Shown: piece by piece, positions 50,493 through 61,836 of the stretch
Position numbering within the stretch: position 1 is the first letter of the stretch
Layout of the letters: each line of letters starts with the position of its first letter
Assembly: GCF_000002425.4 (NCBI RefSeq)
Contig: NC_037270.1
Location: forward strand, 13,177,217 to 13,241,216
DNA length: 64,000 nucleotides
From: Physcomitrium patens
Taxonomy: Eukaryota; Streptophyta; Bryopsida; Funariales; Funariaceae
Direction of reading: 5' to 3'
Position numbers and translations under genes: made by a program
The notes under the pieces: model-generated
Databases searched by the model: none
Seen by the model: only the letters and a program-made list of their open reading frames with translations
What the model was told of the DNA's origin: nothing

Positions 50493-50884
50493 ATACAACC
50501 AGGAAGGGCAAATACACAGCAGCAGCCCATGCCTGATTTGCATCTCACAAGGCACACTCCACTTCAACGGTTTGTCACCAACTTAAGATAAGTCTCAAAA
50601 GAACACTCTCCTAAGCAAGCCTCACAACCTCACTGGTCACCTCCCTATGAAGTCGTCCTGCATAGTTGACGGGAACGCATCTCCGTAGCCACCAAATCCA
50701 ATTACTCAGCTACATGACCCGGCTACCTCAAAGTTTATCACCAATCTACCTCACGATGTTATCGGTCGTGCCACGAACACCCCCTCCCATGCAGATTACG
50801 ACTTCTATGGAGCCTTTTTGCGCTCATATGAAGCGAATTTTCAAACTGTAAGCTACGCACACAAATAGAGAAGAAGAAAGTAAA

Positions 50885-52789
50885 TTATATTGGACCCTGG
50901 TTGTTGAGAGACCTCTTATCACCATTGATGGTACTCATGTGCATGATGTGCTCCGAACCATCCTGATGAATGTATGCCGTTCCTCCGTGCCTTGTCAAAT
51001 CCATACCTGCAACCTCGTCTTCTGGAGAAATACGGAGCAGCTTGAACTTTTGAAGGCCGAGGAACAGAAGACCCATGGTGACAGATACCCATCCAGTGAT
51101 AGCAAGGATCTCGACGATCTGGGCAGCAAGCAGCTTCCCACCTCCTCCCATGAACAGACCGTAAGGTCTTTCGGGGTCGCCACCATAAATTTGCTGGACG
51201 TAATTCTTCTCAGCGAAAAGTCCCACGAACAGTAGACCCCATGCTCCGCAACCGGCATGAAGCTGAGCAGCTTCAAGGGGATCATCGTAGTGAAAACGAG
51301 CTGTAAAATAAGAACCAACGTGTCACTTCGTACCATTGCAACCACCACAACCGATGCAGGGAAAAACTGGCTTAAAAGAAAACGAGAAGGCATAACTTAT
51401 TAGGACAGCTTGAGCAGATCGAAACCCAAATTACATGTTTCTCTGTGTAAAGGATGTGCTAAAATCACAAGAAAACGCTCAATTATGAGGCCTCACAACT
51501 TTGAATATGATTATCAGTATACAAATACTGTGATATATACGTCGGACAGCACATGTACGTCAACGGGTCACTTATGAGCTATCTATACTTTACAAACGAT
51601 ACATAGAGGTTAGCAGTTCAGACATTGTGTAGATCCAACATGTCCATGGTGAAATGAATTCAACAATACACACACATGTATTCATACCTGCGAGCTTGTT
51701 CAATCCGATCAGCACCCATGCAGCTCCAAACCCGCAGATGATACTCGCCCATGGAGACACCACGGCGCATGATGCTGTGATCGCCGCAAACCCTCCCAAC
51801 ACCCCGTTGCACACATCCAGCACGTTCCAGTGCCCATCCAACAACCTCTTCCCGAATAATGTTGTCACTCCCGCTGTCGATCCCGCCAACGTCGTCGTCA
51901 CTGCAGTCCTCCCAACTCCGCTCCAGTTGCCCTTCACTCCCTCGTATGGCACCAAAATCTTCAGAAAGCTCCCCGGGTTGAATCCGTACCATCCGAACCA
52001 CAACAGGAACGTCCCCAACACAACCAACGTCGCACTGTGACCGCGAAAGTTCAATGAGTTTCCAGACTTGTCGAATCTGCCCATGCGGGGGCCTTCAATA
52101 AGAGCGCCCCAGAACCCAGCCAGCCCTCCCACCATGTGCACCACACCACTACCAGCGAAGTCGATCGCACCGCTCCCGAACAACAGCCCGCCGGGACCCA
52201 TACTCTTCGTCGCCGACAGCCAACCATCCGTCGACCACAGCCAGTGAGACACAATCGGGTACACAAATCCAGTCAGCACCGACGAATACACCAGGTACGC
52301 TACGAATTGCGTGCGCTCCGCAATCGACCCGGATGTGATTCCCGCGGCAGCGATCGCGAACGCCCACTGAAACAAGAAAAAGCTGTAATCGAAGCTGGCG
52401 TTGGGGACATTCTTGAGACCCCAGTTGGCATGACCGATGAAGCCATTGGCCTTCCCGCCCACTCCGAAAGCGAAGGCGAATCCGAACACGTAATATGAGA
52501 TGCCACCGCAAGCAGCGTCCAGCACATTAGTGAGCATGATGTTCATCGTATTCTTAGCCCGCACCGAACCAGCACACAACATGGCGAAACCCAGCTGCAT
52601 AGCAAACACCAAGTAGGTGGAAAACAGAAGGTACGTGTTGTCGACAGCCAGTGCCGTGAACCCGAGGCGCGCATCGATGCCATCGAGCTTTGTGCAAAGA
52701 AACTCGCTCAAGCCGGTGGAATTCCCTGCAGCACCCAGAAACCCCTGGATGGTGGCTAGGTCCCCCTCTGCACAACCATAAGTGGTCAT
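50885..52789 (-). CDS. AMT1: AMT1-type ammonium transporter, two exons, 505 aa
   Basis: The product takes up ammonium across the plasma membrane as a trimer of 11-helix subunits (family knowledge). Exon 1 is 52,789-51,688 and exon 2 is 51,300-50,885. The joined frame encodes 505 residues, the normal AMT1 length. The ATG at 52,789 is preferred because the frame upstream offers only a GTG. Visible hallmarks are the outer-gate FFLFQWAFA segment (Phe144) and [12 protein letters not shown] (Trp267, Phe270). The pore motif is [15 protein letters not shown] (Asp210, His218) and the second twin histidine is His382 in [17 protein letters not shown]. The cytosolic tail MDLTRHGG carries Thr470, the position whose phosphorylation closes plant AMT1 trimers. 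All key residues are present and no break is seen. GC-rich codon use contrasts with the AT-rich surroundings. Confidence 0.97.
51301..51687 (-). other. Intron of AMT1, 387 bp, GT-AG, phase 1
   Basis: The donor reads CTCGCAG then GTATGAAT and the acceptor reads TTATTTTACAG then CTCGTTTT. Splicing restores [15 protein letters not shown] across the junction, which matches the conserved AMT1 sequence, and splits the codon of Ala368. The intron is more AT-rich than the exons. Many vascular plant AMT1 genes lack introns, so the position is a useful lineage marker. Confidence 0.95.
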
Positions 52790-53300
52790 GGTTACTCCCC
52801 ACACCCCAAGCTCTCAAAAAGATGTCAAGCACGCGCTCTGATGATCTCCTTCGCGTCCCTAGTCGCTTCTTTACATTGTTCCCACGGCACACTATGTACC
52901 ACTCGGCACAGAAGCAATGGATCAATTGCCGCTCACGCAGCAAGTAGGCTTGGGAGGAATCCAACTGCGGTGTCATCAGGCGACAATCGCCTCTTTAAAG
53001 GATGTGCACACGCTAGACCGCGACACCCTGAACCCGGGAGTACCCCACATCATGTTTTACCTGGGCATGCTATTCCGATCCGTTGCTTCACCTAGAAACT
53101 GTGAAGAGGGAGAGTGAGTGAGATGCGGAGCCGGAAGTGGCTGTATGTGCAAAATTCTCTGTCTCCCAATAGTGCAGAGAATTTCTTTTTTAATTAATCT
53201 TTGTTACCTGCGCCTAATATTACTTTCTAATGCTCGGACTTTAAGCAAGGCAGGGTGTTGGATTGGATTTTTAGACTCATGTAGTTGTCGCGCAGTCGTT
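52790..53300 (-). promoter_or_regulatory. AMT1 5' flank
   Basis: A TATA-like CTTTAAAGAG lies on the AMT1 strand at 52,991-53,000, about 200 bases upstream of the ATG. No nitrogen-response element is convincingly recognisable. The transcription start is unknown. Confidence 0.25.
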
Positions 53301-55650
53301 CTCTCGCAGCGTACAGTCATTATCAGTGAAATGAATTGCCTAGTTGTGGGTGTAACTTGTTTTCACAGTAAGGCCAGTACAGCTCTGGTGACGAAAGTCC
53401 ACCAACACAAAACTGAACAAGAAAAAGGAAAAAATCGCGGCAGCTGCTAAGAAAACGAAAGCTTCCTACGACGTAGCTTGTGCTTTCACTTGCACAAAAC
53501 TTTCTCTCAATGCTGCTGTTCTGCCTGGTTTAAATGCAAGGTTTCTGCCGAGGTGACTCCATCTTTTACCACTTCGTTTTCGTAGCATCCAGCCTTGAGG
53601 GCACCGTTCACACTGCGCCAATGTGAGAAATATCTATTTATTTGACGTTTACATGTGAAGACTTGTGTTGAGCAAATACTGGTCAAATGACAACTTGAGT
53701 TGGTGTATGTTGCTGAATAAATTTCGAGTGTTAGAAGTGCTGGAAGTGTATTAATCGACTGCTTTGAAACTCCCGTCTGTCCCTACACCTAAGGTTATGT
53801 ACTTTTAAAGTTATAAGTGTATAACAGGAATAATTCTAACGAAAGTGATTGTAGAAGGCTTCCATACTCTGACAGTGTTGGATATCAGTGTGAGTTTTGA
53901 TTTGGTTCCTCAAGTGCGAAAAAGAACAAGGTTGCATTGAATTCCAAAGTTTTCAAAAGGTTGAAAATGTGAAAGTGGCTCAACAATAGTGTGAGTATGT
54001 ATGAATCAACAGGATACTTCACTGAATTGAACATTGGAACAGGGTTTGCATAGAATAATAAATAAAATTATTGTTTATTTATTATGTTTTCTTCTCCCAA
54101 GAGATTTCAAAACATGATAAAAATTCCAATTTGTATGTAAACAAGCTTTCAAGAAAAGAAAGAAAGAACGACAATAGGCAATAACGAAAAGATGGATTTT
54201 CTTTCCTTTACCATGTACGACTGGCTCACTTTCCTAAACTCAAAATCTATTGATAGTGTCTGTTGACGGAATATCTTTTGAACAACTATGAAACATCGTC
54301 ATATAATTTAGTTTCATATTTGGGGGGAGTATGTTTGAACCTATGAGCAACCCGAGAATTGCAAAGTAACTAGTTATTTCATTTCACTCAAAACCTTATA
54401 AAAACCAAGTAATTATACTTCTCTCACATGTAGAGGATCATTAAAAGTTTTCTATGCAAAGTCGATTTTTAGCAAGCATAAACTCCGTGGTTCATTTTTT
54501 AAATGATTAAAAGTAAAATACATTCACTTAAGTATACGCAAAAGATGCAAGGATTCCACAGTGGACCAGGGAAAGGAAAGTATATAAGTGAATCAATCAG
54601 TCCAAATTATATGTACTCTTCCCTTTCTTTCTCCTTTCTACCACTCTTCTTTTAATGCTTTAAGTTCTTTCCACCAAGTCGTTTTCTTTCAATGTTGTGC
54701 CTTTTCTCATTTCTTTCTTTCAGATTCCTTTCCTCTTGTTTATTTTCTTTATTTTCTATTTTCTCGATAGGACCAGATGCGTAGACATCTGCCTGTGCTC
54801 GTGGAGAACACGCGACTGGGAACAGATACCCAATTGGTTCCCTGCCTCCGGGAACTTGGTAACTTATACCAGAAACCCACTTTGTCAATATAGTTTCACT
54901 TCCAAATTTGTTCCTTTTCATTTATCTTTGTCTAGTAATGCAAAAGGAACTCGGGAGCAAACATGGAGGAGGCACTACTCTTCTAGACTGAAAACAACCA
55001 CAAATGGCACTGAAAACTACCAGTTTGGGCACCTTTCACAATTTCACTTAGTGTTTGCTCAACTTCTAACCCGGGCACGGAGTCTCAGGTCCTGTGGGTA
55101 ATTCAAATGGATGAATGGCCAGAGAATATATCCCTTCGTATTTTAATCCGCCCGAATATCTGTTCCATTTAAAACTCCGATGATACCCAGATTCCTAGAG
55201 CACACAGATCGCTGCAGTAGAAGAGGCCGGGCACAGCATCAAATTGACCACATTTGCATATGTCTTTCGACATCGAGATTTCGTCAAGTTAGGCCTCCGG
55301 ATTCTTAATGCAACGGTGGTGATTGAGGTTCAATTTGCTCCACTGCTTGGTGCCTGCAGATTCTTACTCACAATGTACGAAGCTTCTATACATCATTTTG
55401 CTGATTTCCAATCTGTATGGACACCAGTGGACAGCTAGAAACTCGAGCCACTCGACCTGCGCTACAGGCTCGGGGTGTGAACAATCAGAAATGAAGTACT
55501 GGTGAATCAGAATCTGCATCCTACACCTGGGGACATGCCCATTGGGCAGCAATAGACATTATCTAGGGAGCCATTAAGGTTTCTTGTAAGTGTCAACTAA
55601 AATTTACCTCGAAGCCACTGCCAATGTGGAGGGTGAGATGGTAAAGTCGT
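53301..55650. other. Unique intergenic stretch, no gene recognised
   Basis: Mixed composition without repeats of the families above. Short open frames exist (for example plus 54,697-55,101) but show no known motif or codon pattern. The only distinctive element is the pyrimidine-rich tract listed separately. Confidence 0.5.
54600..54776 (+). other. Pyrimidine-rich tract
   Basis: About 175 bp strongly enriched in T and C on the plus strand, ending TTTTCTCGATAG before a switch to mixed sequence. This pattern fits either a plant core-promoter Y-patch region or a long polypyrimidine tract before a splice acceptor. No adjoining exon was identified. Confidence 0.35.
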
Positions 55651-55673
55651 CGAGCACGACGTCCAATAGCCGA

Positions 55674-55954
55674 CTAAAAGTCGTAACGAATTGGAAACGC
55701 CTCTCCCTCCAAGTCTGTAATTGCACCGCAAGCTTCCGAATCCCAAATATGGGAGCCCGTCCTGAGCGTGAGGAACGCAGCGCTATTCTTGCGCTTCTCC
55801 ACTGCTGGAGCGCAATTGTAGACAGGGAGAGGAGAAACCGAGCCAATGACGTTTTTTTCGCACTCTGCGGGCAGCTTGGGGCCAATCTCGTGCACACACA
55901 GCTGTTCTGTGTCTCGTCCACAATATGAAGGACCAAAGGGCCCTTCGGGCTCAG
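55674..55954 (-). CDS. Coding-like terminal exon, product not recognised
   Basis: A frame of 93 codons runs from a good splice acceptor (AAATTTCAG then CTGAGC) to a TAG stop at 55,674-55,676. Codons are biased toward G in first position, as in real plant genes. The peptide has a plausible folded composition: AEPEGPFGPSYCGRD, then HEIGPKLPAECEKNVIGS, then PLPVYNCAPAVEKRK, then WDSEACGAITDLEGEAFP. The upstream in-frame stop is at 55,989-55,991 and there is no ATG, so it would have to be an internal-to-last exon. Frames on both strands are open here, which weakens the case. I do not recognise a family. Confidence 0.35.
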
Positions 55955-56075
55955 CTGAAATTTTCTGCCCGCGGCGCCACGACCAGACTTATGGAAGCGT
56001 CCACCCGCTTTTCGTGTCTAGCGATCCCTCCACTTCAGGAGATCCAGATAACCACGGAGACGTAGGAAGGCATTG

Positions 56076-56111
56076 GGATTCTAGGCCTGCGACAATATAG
56101 GCCTAGATTCC
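56076..56111. repeat. Imperfect inverted repeat, 12-bp arms
   Basis: GGATTCTAGGCC (56,076-56,087) and GGCCTAGATTCC (56,100-56,111) pair at 11 of 12 positions around a 12-base loop. It is probably a chance hairpin. Confidence 0.6.
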
Positions 56112-56518
56112 AACATTGTGGCTACGGTATTCTTAACTGCCGACTCGATGCAGGTAGTCCGGGAGAGAATGATTCCGGCTTTTCTGCAAGTTCTCGCTTT
56201 CCTGAGGTGGAAGTTTACTAGAAACGTGGAAACGTTGACGAGGGTGTGGTAAATGGTAGGGTCCAGAGAGAGGTTTCTGTTTGGCAGGTAACACTGTTTC
56301 TTTGGGTTAGATGATAAGAATCTCGGTGTCTCGATACCATCAAGAATTCCAGTTGTCATTGTGTCGAACACTTGATCGGAGAAATAAATAACGTGCAACA
56401 AAATAGAACACAAACACTGCACCCCCAATCCTCGACTTTTGTCTTGTTTATCATAAGATGAATGCAGCGCGAATGTAGACCTCGAGGATACTTCAGTTGT
56501 CCACTTTTCGCCACTCAT
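56081..56518 (-). other. Open stretch, possible exon of an unassigned minus-strand gene
   Basis: An open frame of 145 codons beginning MSGEKWTTEV. The second half (LDPTIYHTLVNVSTFLVNFH) has a protein-like look but no known motif. It lies between two other coding-like minus-strand stretches and could belong to one gene with them. Equally it could be chance in a moderately GC-rich region. Confidence 0.2.
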
Positions 56519-57317
56519 GAATGTCGTTGGTTGATTTTGGTTGGAATCTGCTCTCCATACAAGTGATCATCACATGAACCGGGTTTGTCCTAGAGAGAGA
56601 GATTCCGAATCACGGTAGTTGGTGAATCACAGGCCCTGAAAACATCAAATGTTCGTAGTGTTGTATGCTTTAAACGCTTTGCTCGTCATGTTTCTGAAAA
56701 TGCCTGCAACGATATGCCCAGGTTCAGATTTGTTCACAATTGATTGTGGCGATTTGAGTCGAAAGCGTCGGTTGAGTAATTGGCTGATCTCTCCAGCTTG
56801 TACACTAGTCAGAAACAGACTCACAACCCAGGATTAACAAGTAGCAAATGTTGAAAAGTAATCGAGACTAGAATTCAAGGAAAAACCTGATGAGTCTGGT
56901 AAACTGGAGTGTTTTGTTGACGACCGGCGTTTGGCACTTCGTGAGGATTGCTCTCCCCCAGACTAGTGCAACATGCAGTGGATGAATAATAGAACCTCGG
57001 AACTTCCATGCTTCTTTTGAAAGTCAACAAATATGACCTTAAGTTATTTGTACTTTATTTGGAACATTCTGGTGACACGCTCCATTTGTATGGATCTAGA
57101 GAAGGCAGCAAAGCTCCAACCTCAAAGCCACTGCTGGCAGGTGAATCTAATTTTGTACCTAAATGATGAAAGAATCTGCTGAGGGCACTAATCATAGAAC
57201 ACCGGCCCCACTGCAGCAGCACAGGATCTCCTCCACGCTCTCAGCATTTAGCCTCTGCGTCGTCATCACCCCAATCGAGCTCATGTGAGCAGCTGTAGCT
57301 GCACAAAAACCGGGCAC

Positions 57318-57788
57318 TCAAGCCCAGTGTGTGAACGAAGATAATGACAGAGGCAGAGGCAGAGGCTGTTTATCTCTCTTAGTATGCAAATACAGGTTCC
57401 CAGACGGAGCATTGCAGACACTTCGCTCGGTAAGTTCCCCACACAAATGCACAGCGAGTGGGATGGCATTCAACGGGGCTGAGTTTTCTAATCGAAGACG
57501 GGAGAATCCAGCATGCGGGGGGGGATGCCAGATTTTGTGCTCATGGGATGGAGGCCATGGAATCCCGTGGGCAACACTCATGCCTGTCTGCAAATCACAG
57601 GTCGGGGTTTGCTTATATTCTGCGACGATTCCAGCAAGCGGGGATCCGTAAACTGGGTGGATGGATGTCTGCAGCTTCGGCAGCTGCTGCATCACGTCGT
57701 TCATCGGCCCTCCTTGCAGCAGTGCCGATATTCCTGGTTCCTCCCACAGCACCGCCTTTGTTGTATTGTGAGGGGCAAATTCTTTCAT
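57318..57788 (-). CDS. Possible first exon or small gene, product not recognised
   Basis: From the ATG at 57,788 an open frame of 156 codons runs to a stop at 57,318. The peptide starts MKEFAPHNTTKAVLW, contains ISALLQGGPMNDVMQQLPK and is proline- and histidine-rich further on. It ends in a low-complexity PLPLPLSLSS stretch that is unlikely to be coding. The left border of the extreme AT-rich block lies just upstream (57,840), so this could be the 5' end of a minus-strand gene. Plus-strand frames of 93-118 codons over the same bases argue for caution. Confidence 0.25.
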   Translation of the reverse strand: MKEFAPHNTTKAVLWEEPGISALLQGGPMNDVMQQLPKLQTSIHPVYGSPLAGIVAEYKQTPTCDLQTGMSVAHGIPWPPSHEHKIWHPPPHAGFSRLRLENSAPLNAIPLAVHLCGELTERSVCNAPSGNLYLHTKRDKQPLPLPLSLSSFTHWA

Positions 57789-58345
57789 GTTTGAAAGTCC
57801 GTGCCTTCCGCTAGATGGTGGATAGTGGGCATGCACTCTACATCCATATAATATGTAAGACCTAATTCAATTTGAAGAAATTACGAAGAATTTTTTTTCT
57901 TAATTATTTTAGTTTTCTTTGTAATTGATTCAGGTAAAATGAATATAATAAATTTATATCGTAGAAGCAATTCTAACACTAAGAAATTCTTATACTTCTA
58001 AGGTGGTGGAGTACTTGATTTGAACACTAAATTATTTATTAAATTTAATATTTTGAATTATAAAAATATTTATAAAATTATAATTATCTTTGATTTTATA
58101 ATTATCTCTCGAGATATAAAATATGATTTTTCATATGAATTTTTTTTATATGGTTATTTGATTTAATACTAATAAAATATTTTTAATATATTAGAACTAA
58201 GCATGACTTGAAGGCTGTTTTATTTATCTTACTACCATTGTCATATAATTGCACGTTATATAACACGAATTTATCTATTTCACCTAGTTTTGATCTTTTA
58301 TATTTGTCAAACAAAATTGACTTATTTTACGCTTCTAATTTCACC

Positions 58346-58347
<2 letters not shown>

Positions 58348-58396
<49 letters not shown>
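58348..58396. repeat. (TA)n microsatellite, 49 bp
   Basis: The longest uninterrupted alternating AT tract in the window. Confidence 0.95.
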
Positions 58397-58399
<3 letters not shown>

Positions 58400-60340
58400 A
58401 TTAATTTTTCTTTCATTGTATGGCCTTTAAAACTTAACATAGTTGATTTTAAATTATCAGAGAAAAAACATCAAAATCATTAATTCAATTCTATATTTTA
58501 TAAAATTATGTTTGAAAAAACTTTTTTTTTAATTTTCAAACAATAGAAATTTTATTGTGTGTAAAAAAGTGTATTAATCTAAAAAAATATCAAAATAATT
58601 TTAAATTTTATTAAGTATAGTATATACTTGAAAAGATTGACTTTATATTTCTTTTTAATATTTAATGTATAATTATTTAAAATCTTGATTATTATATTAT
58701 AACTTCAATAAATTACTGAATTTATCTTTTTTCATATATTTTTAAATAAGATATTTTTTAATATACAGACAGTATTTTTAAAACACTCTCACCATTCAAA
58801 ATGACTTAAGTTTTTCCATAATTCTAATTAAATTACCAAAAATATTGAAAAATATAAATTCTTTAAATAACTTGTATTCTTTATCATTTTTATCATATGT
58901 AGGAATAATTTTAAATCATAAATAAATAAAAAGTAATCTACATATTAATATTTTAAGAATGATTTTAGTAATAAAATGTATAGTTTATCAGATTTTTTTT
59001 CAAATAATTTAATGCACAATAAATTTGAAATTCATCTAAAGACTCACATCTATTTTATATTATGTAATAAATTATAATTCCTTAGATTATTAAGAGTACA
59101 TAATTTGTTCAATTCTAACAAAAATCCTAAAATAATATTCATACACATTTTTCTCTAATTGCATTAAGTAATAGTACCATTATAAGTAAGTCCATAATTA
59201 AATACAACTGATTAATATTTTTTAAAATAGAAATTATAAAAATAATAATTACTTAACTTATTAATTAATTATTAATCATTATATAATATGCTTAAACACA
59301 AAAAACACATTATCTACTTTAAAATATTTTTAAAAATTAATAATAATAATTCCTTGTTAATTACATTATGTAATTTTTGTTTTCTTTATAAAATTAGGAG
59401 AAATAGAAAAAATAAAAATTAAAAGGAGAAATAAAAATAAAAATATAGATGGAAAAAGAACAAAAAAATTCTATTATAATTAAACGATATGTTTTTAGGT
59501 TTTAGGCAATTATCAATGATATTATTCTATTATTTTCTTAATGCCGAAATTAGTTCATGTGATGTTTAAATATATTCTTATATGAATTTCATTTAAATAT
59601 TTATATACATACTATATTTAGAATTTATAAATTACTTACAATATTAGAAAATTATAACACTTTGGAATTAAATACTTTTATAATCAGATATATTCAAAGT
59701 TAAACCTTCTGAGTGGATTTTAATTTTTTATATATAATAAAATATGTATTTAAAATGATAAATTTATTTACTTGAGTTACTAAAATATAAAAAGGATATA
59801 TTTATGTATGTTTACAAAATTCATAGCAATTTATGTATGTTTACAAAACTTACTTATATATACAAAATTAATAGCAAATAATCTTTAAATTATAATATAT
59901 ATTTTTTTAATTTTATTACCAAAGCTGAAACAATACTTTAAAGTTTTATTTTCAAGTATTTAAATAAACAAAGTAAAAATAAATTGTAATAAAGTACAAG
60001 CTTAAAATGTTTTAACTTCATTAGAATATACAATTTTTGATTCGAATTAATACAGTAATACTGTTTAAAACTAAAAATATAACTATTATTAATAACATAT
60101 TTAGTTACTTAAATTTTTTCTTAAATTTCGGTCAAAGTTTTTTTTTGAAAAAACTTAATTAAATTAAAAAATTTAATTTAAACATATTTTATTCGTTAAA
60201 GAATAAAAATAATTTATTAGTTGTATTATATCTACGACACTTTAAATTGTTTCTTTAAGCTTATAAAATAAAATAAAATAAAGTCTTACAACCTTGTTCT
60301 GTTTACATATTATGACATCAATAACAATAATATTATGCAT

Positions 60341-60344
<4 letters not shown>

Positions 60345-60380
<36 letters not shown>
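60345..60380. repeat. (TA)n microsatellite, 36 bp
   Basis: First of three TA tracts within 170 bp. Confidence 0.95.
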
Positions 60381-60385
<5 letters not shown>

Positions 60386-60402
60386 TTCTTATTTTGAAAT
60401 CA

Positions 60403-60422
60403 ATATATATATATATATATAT
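60403..60422. repeat. (TA)n microsatellite, 20 bp
   Basis: Second of three clustered TA tracts. Confidence 0.9.
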
Positions 60423-60463
60423 TATTTTTTTATTTTTTTATTTTATCATAATATAAATGATTA

Positions 60464-60466
<3 letters not shown>

Positions 60467-60513
<47 letters not shown>
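60467..60513. repeat. (TA)n microsatellite, 47 bp
   Basis: Third of three clustered TA tracts. Confidence 0.95.
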
Positions 60514-60518
<5 letters not shown>

Positions 60519-60577
60519 TAAAATTTTCGAAATTAGTTTAGCATTTTATTCTCAATTCCACTTGCAAGGTACATTGT

Positions 60578-60607
60578 TTATTATTATTATTATTATTATT
60601 ATTATTT
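60578..60607. repeat. (ATT)n microsatellite, about 30 bp
   Basis: About ten uninterrupted TTA/ATT units. Confidence 0.9.
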
Positions 60608-61175
60608 TTTAGGTGACTTATTAAGTGTGGTCTTTGTAATATGTATTGAATAATCAACCAAGAAATTACATTTTTATGGAGAAATATACACAAATTAGAA
60701 AATTATAATACAATTTGATGAAATACATATATAATTGTAGTTCTATCAAACTAAGTATTATAACCACTAAATCTCTTCAAGACTACCTATTTAGTATTCT
60801 CATGTTTTATTAAATAGAAAAAACACTATGTTGTAGGAATATGTATGAATATATTTATGTATGTTTACAAAATATATACGGTTTTATAATGTTTAAGTTA
60901 TAAAAATCCAATAAAAATATTTGATCAATTTTTTTAATATAGCTAAGTTTAATATGGAAAGGTAAAAATAAATTTATGATCTAGTATAATTAAATATTAG
61001 GATCAAACTTTTTAAATTTAGTTATTTAATTTTTATACATTTATAAGTAATGTAGTTAAATCTAAACAAGATTAATTTCTAAATACATGGATTTTAATTA
61101 AATTAATCCTCTGGTTGGACCGAAATTACAAATATTACAAATTAGAATATTAAAAACACAAATAAAAAGTCTAAA

Positions 61176-61177
<2 letters not shown>

Positions 61178-61214
<37 letters not shown>
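61178..61214. repeat. (TA)n microsatellite, 37 bp
   Basis: An uninterrupted alternating TA tract. Confidence 0.95.
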
Positions 61215-61217
<3 letters not shown>

Positions 61218-61702
61218 AATCATAAATATAATAATACATAAATATAATCTCCAAGTCTTACACACTAAGAATAAACTATATCATAGTTAGTTATATTTTA
61301 GATTTATTTCTTAAAGTGAATTATGAATTTTCGTTTCCATTAGGAACAATAATTATCAACAAAAAAATCTCATAATATTATAGATTTAATTTGTAAAAGT
61401 AGAAAAATAAGTAAAAGTGATGTGTTTGTATATAACAAAATGATTTTAAATAAATCTATTTTTATTCTGATATTAAGTTATGATAATTTTATTTGAATTA
61501 ATCTGATTTATATTTAAAGTTTTTATTATACTTTGTAGGTAAATGTAAATATATAATGCTGAATTAATTTATTAATAACAGAATGGTCTTATATAAACTT
61601 ATAAAGGAGTTTAATCTATGAATCTCATTTACATGCATTTTAATATAGTTTATTCTGTAAAATATTACAGATTCGTCGAGAATAATTTTATTCACTTTAT
61701 AG

Positions 61703-61706
<4 letters not shown>

Positions 61707-61738
<32 letters not shown>
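61707..61738. repeat. (TA)n microsatellite, 32 bp
   Basis: An uninterrupted alternating TA tract. Confidence 0.95.
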
Positions 61739-61740
<2 letters not shown>

Positions 61741-61799
61741 GTAATTCTTAATTTTATAAATATTAAATAATAAATACCTACAAAAAATAAGGCCAAAAT

Positions 61800-61803
<4 letters not shown>

Positions 61804-61834
<31 letters not shown>
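61804..61834. repeat. (TA)n microsatellite, 31 bp
   Basis: An uninterrupted alternating TA tract only 65 bp from the previous one. Confidence 0.95.

Positions 61835-61836
<2 letters not shown>

Noticed and set aside
51654-52040. Open frames of 71-128 codons on the strand opposite AMT1 and in its other frames
   Set aside because: They are shadows of the GC-rich AMT1 coding sequence and have no motifs of their own.
52790-52804. Five-codon N-terminal extension of AMT1 starting at GTG
   Set aside because: A plant nuclear gene is expected to start at ATG. The ATG at 52,789 gives the usual AMT1 N-terminus.
53118-53450. Plus-strand open frame of 110 codons upstream of AMT1
   Set aside because: It has no motif, unusual cysteine-rich composition and no supporting splice or promoter signals.
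55590-55936. Plus-strand frame (112 codons) and a second minus-strand frame (110 codons) over the coding-like exon
   Set aside because: Their peptides are rich in arginine, serine and leucine with no motif, as expected for shadow frames. The 55,674-55,954 frame has the better codon pattern.
58208-60521. Open frames rich in isoleucine and tyrosine
   Set aside because: They are translations of TA microsatellites.
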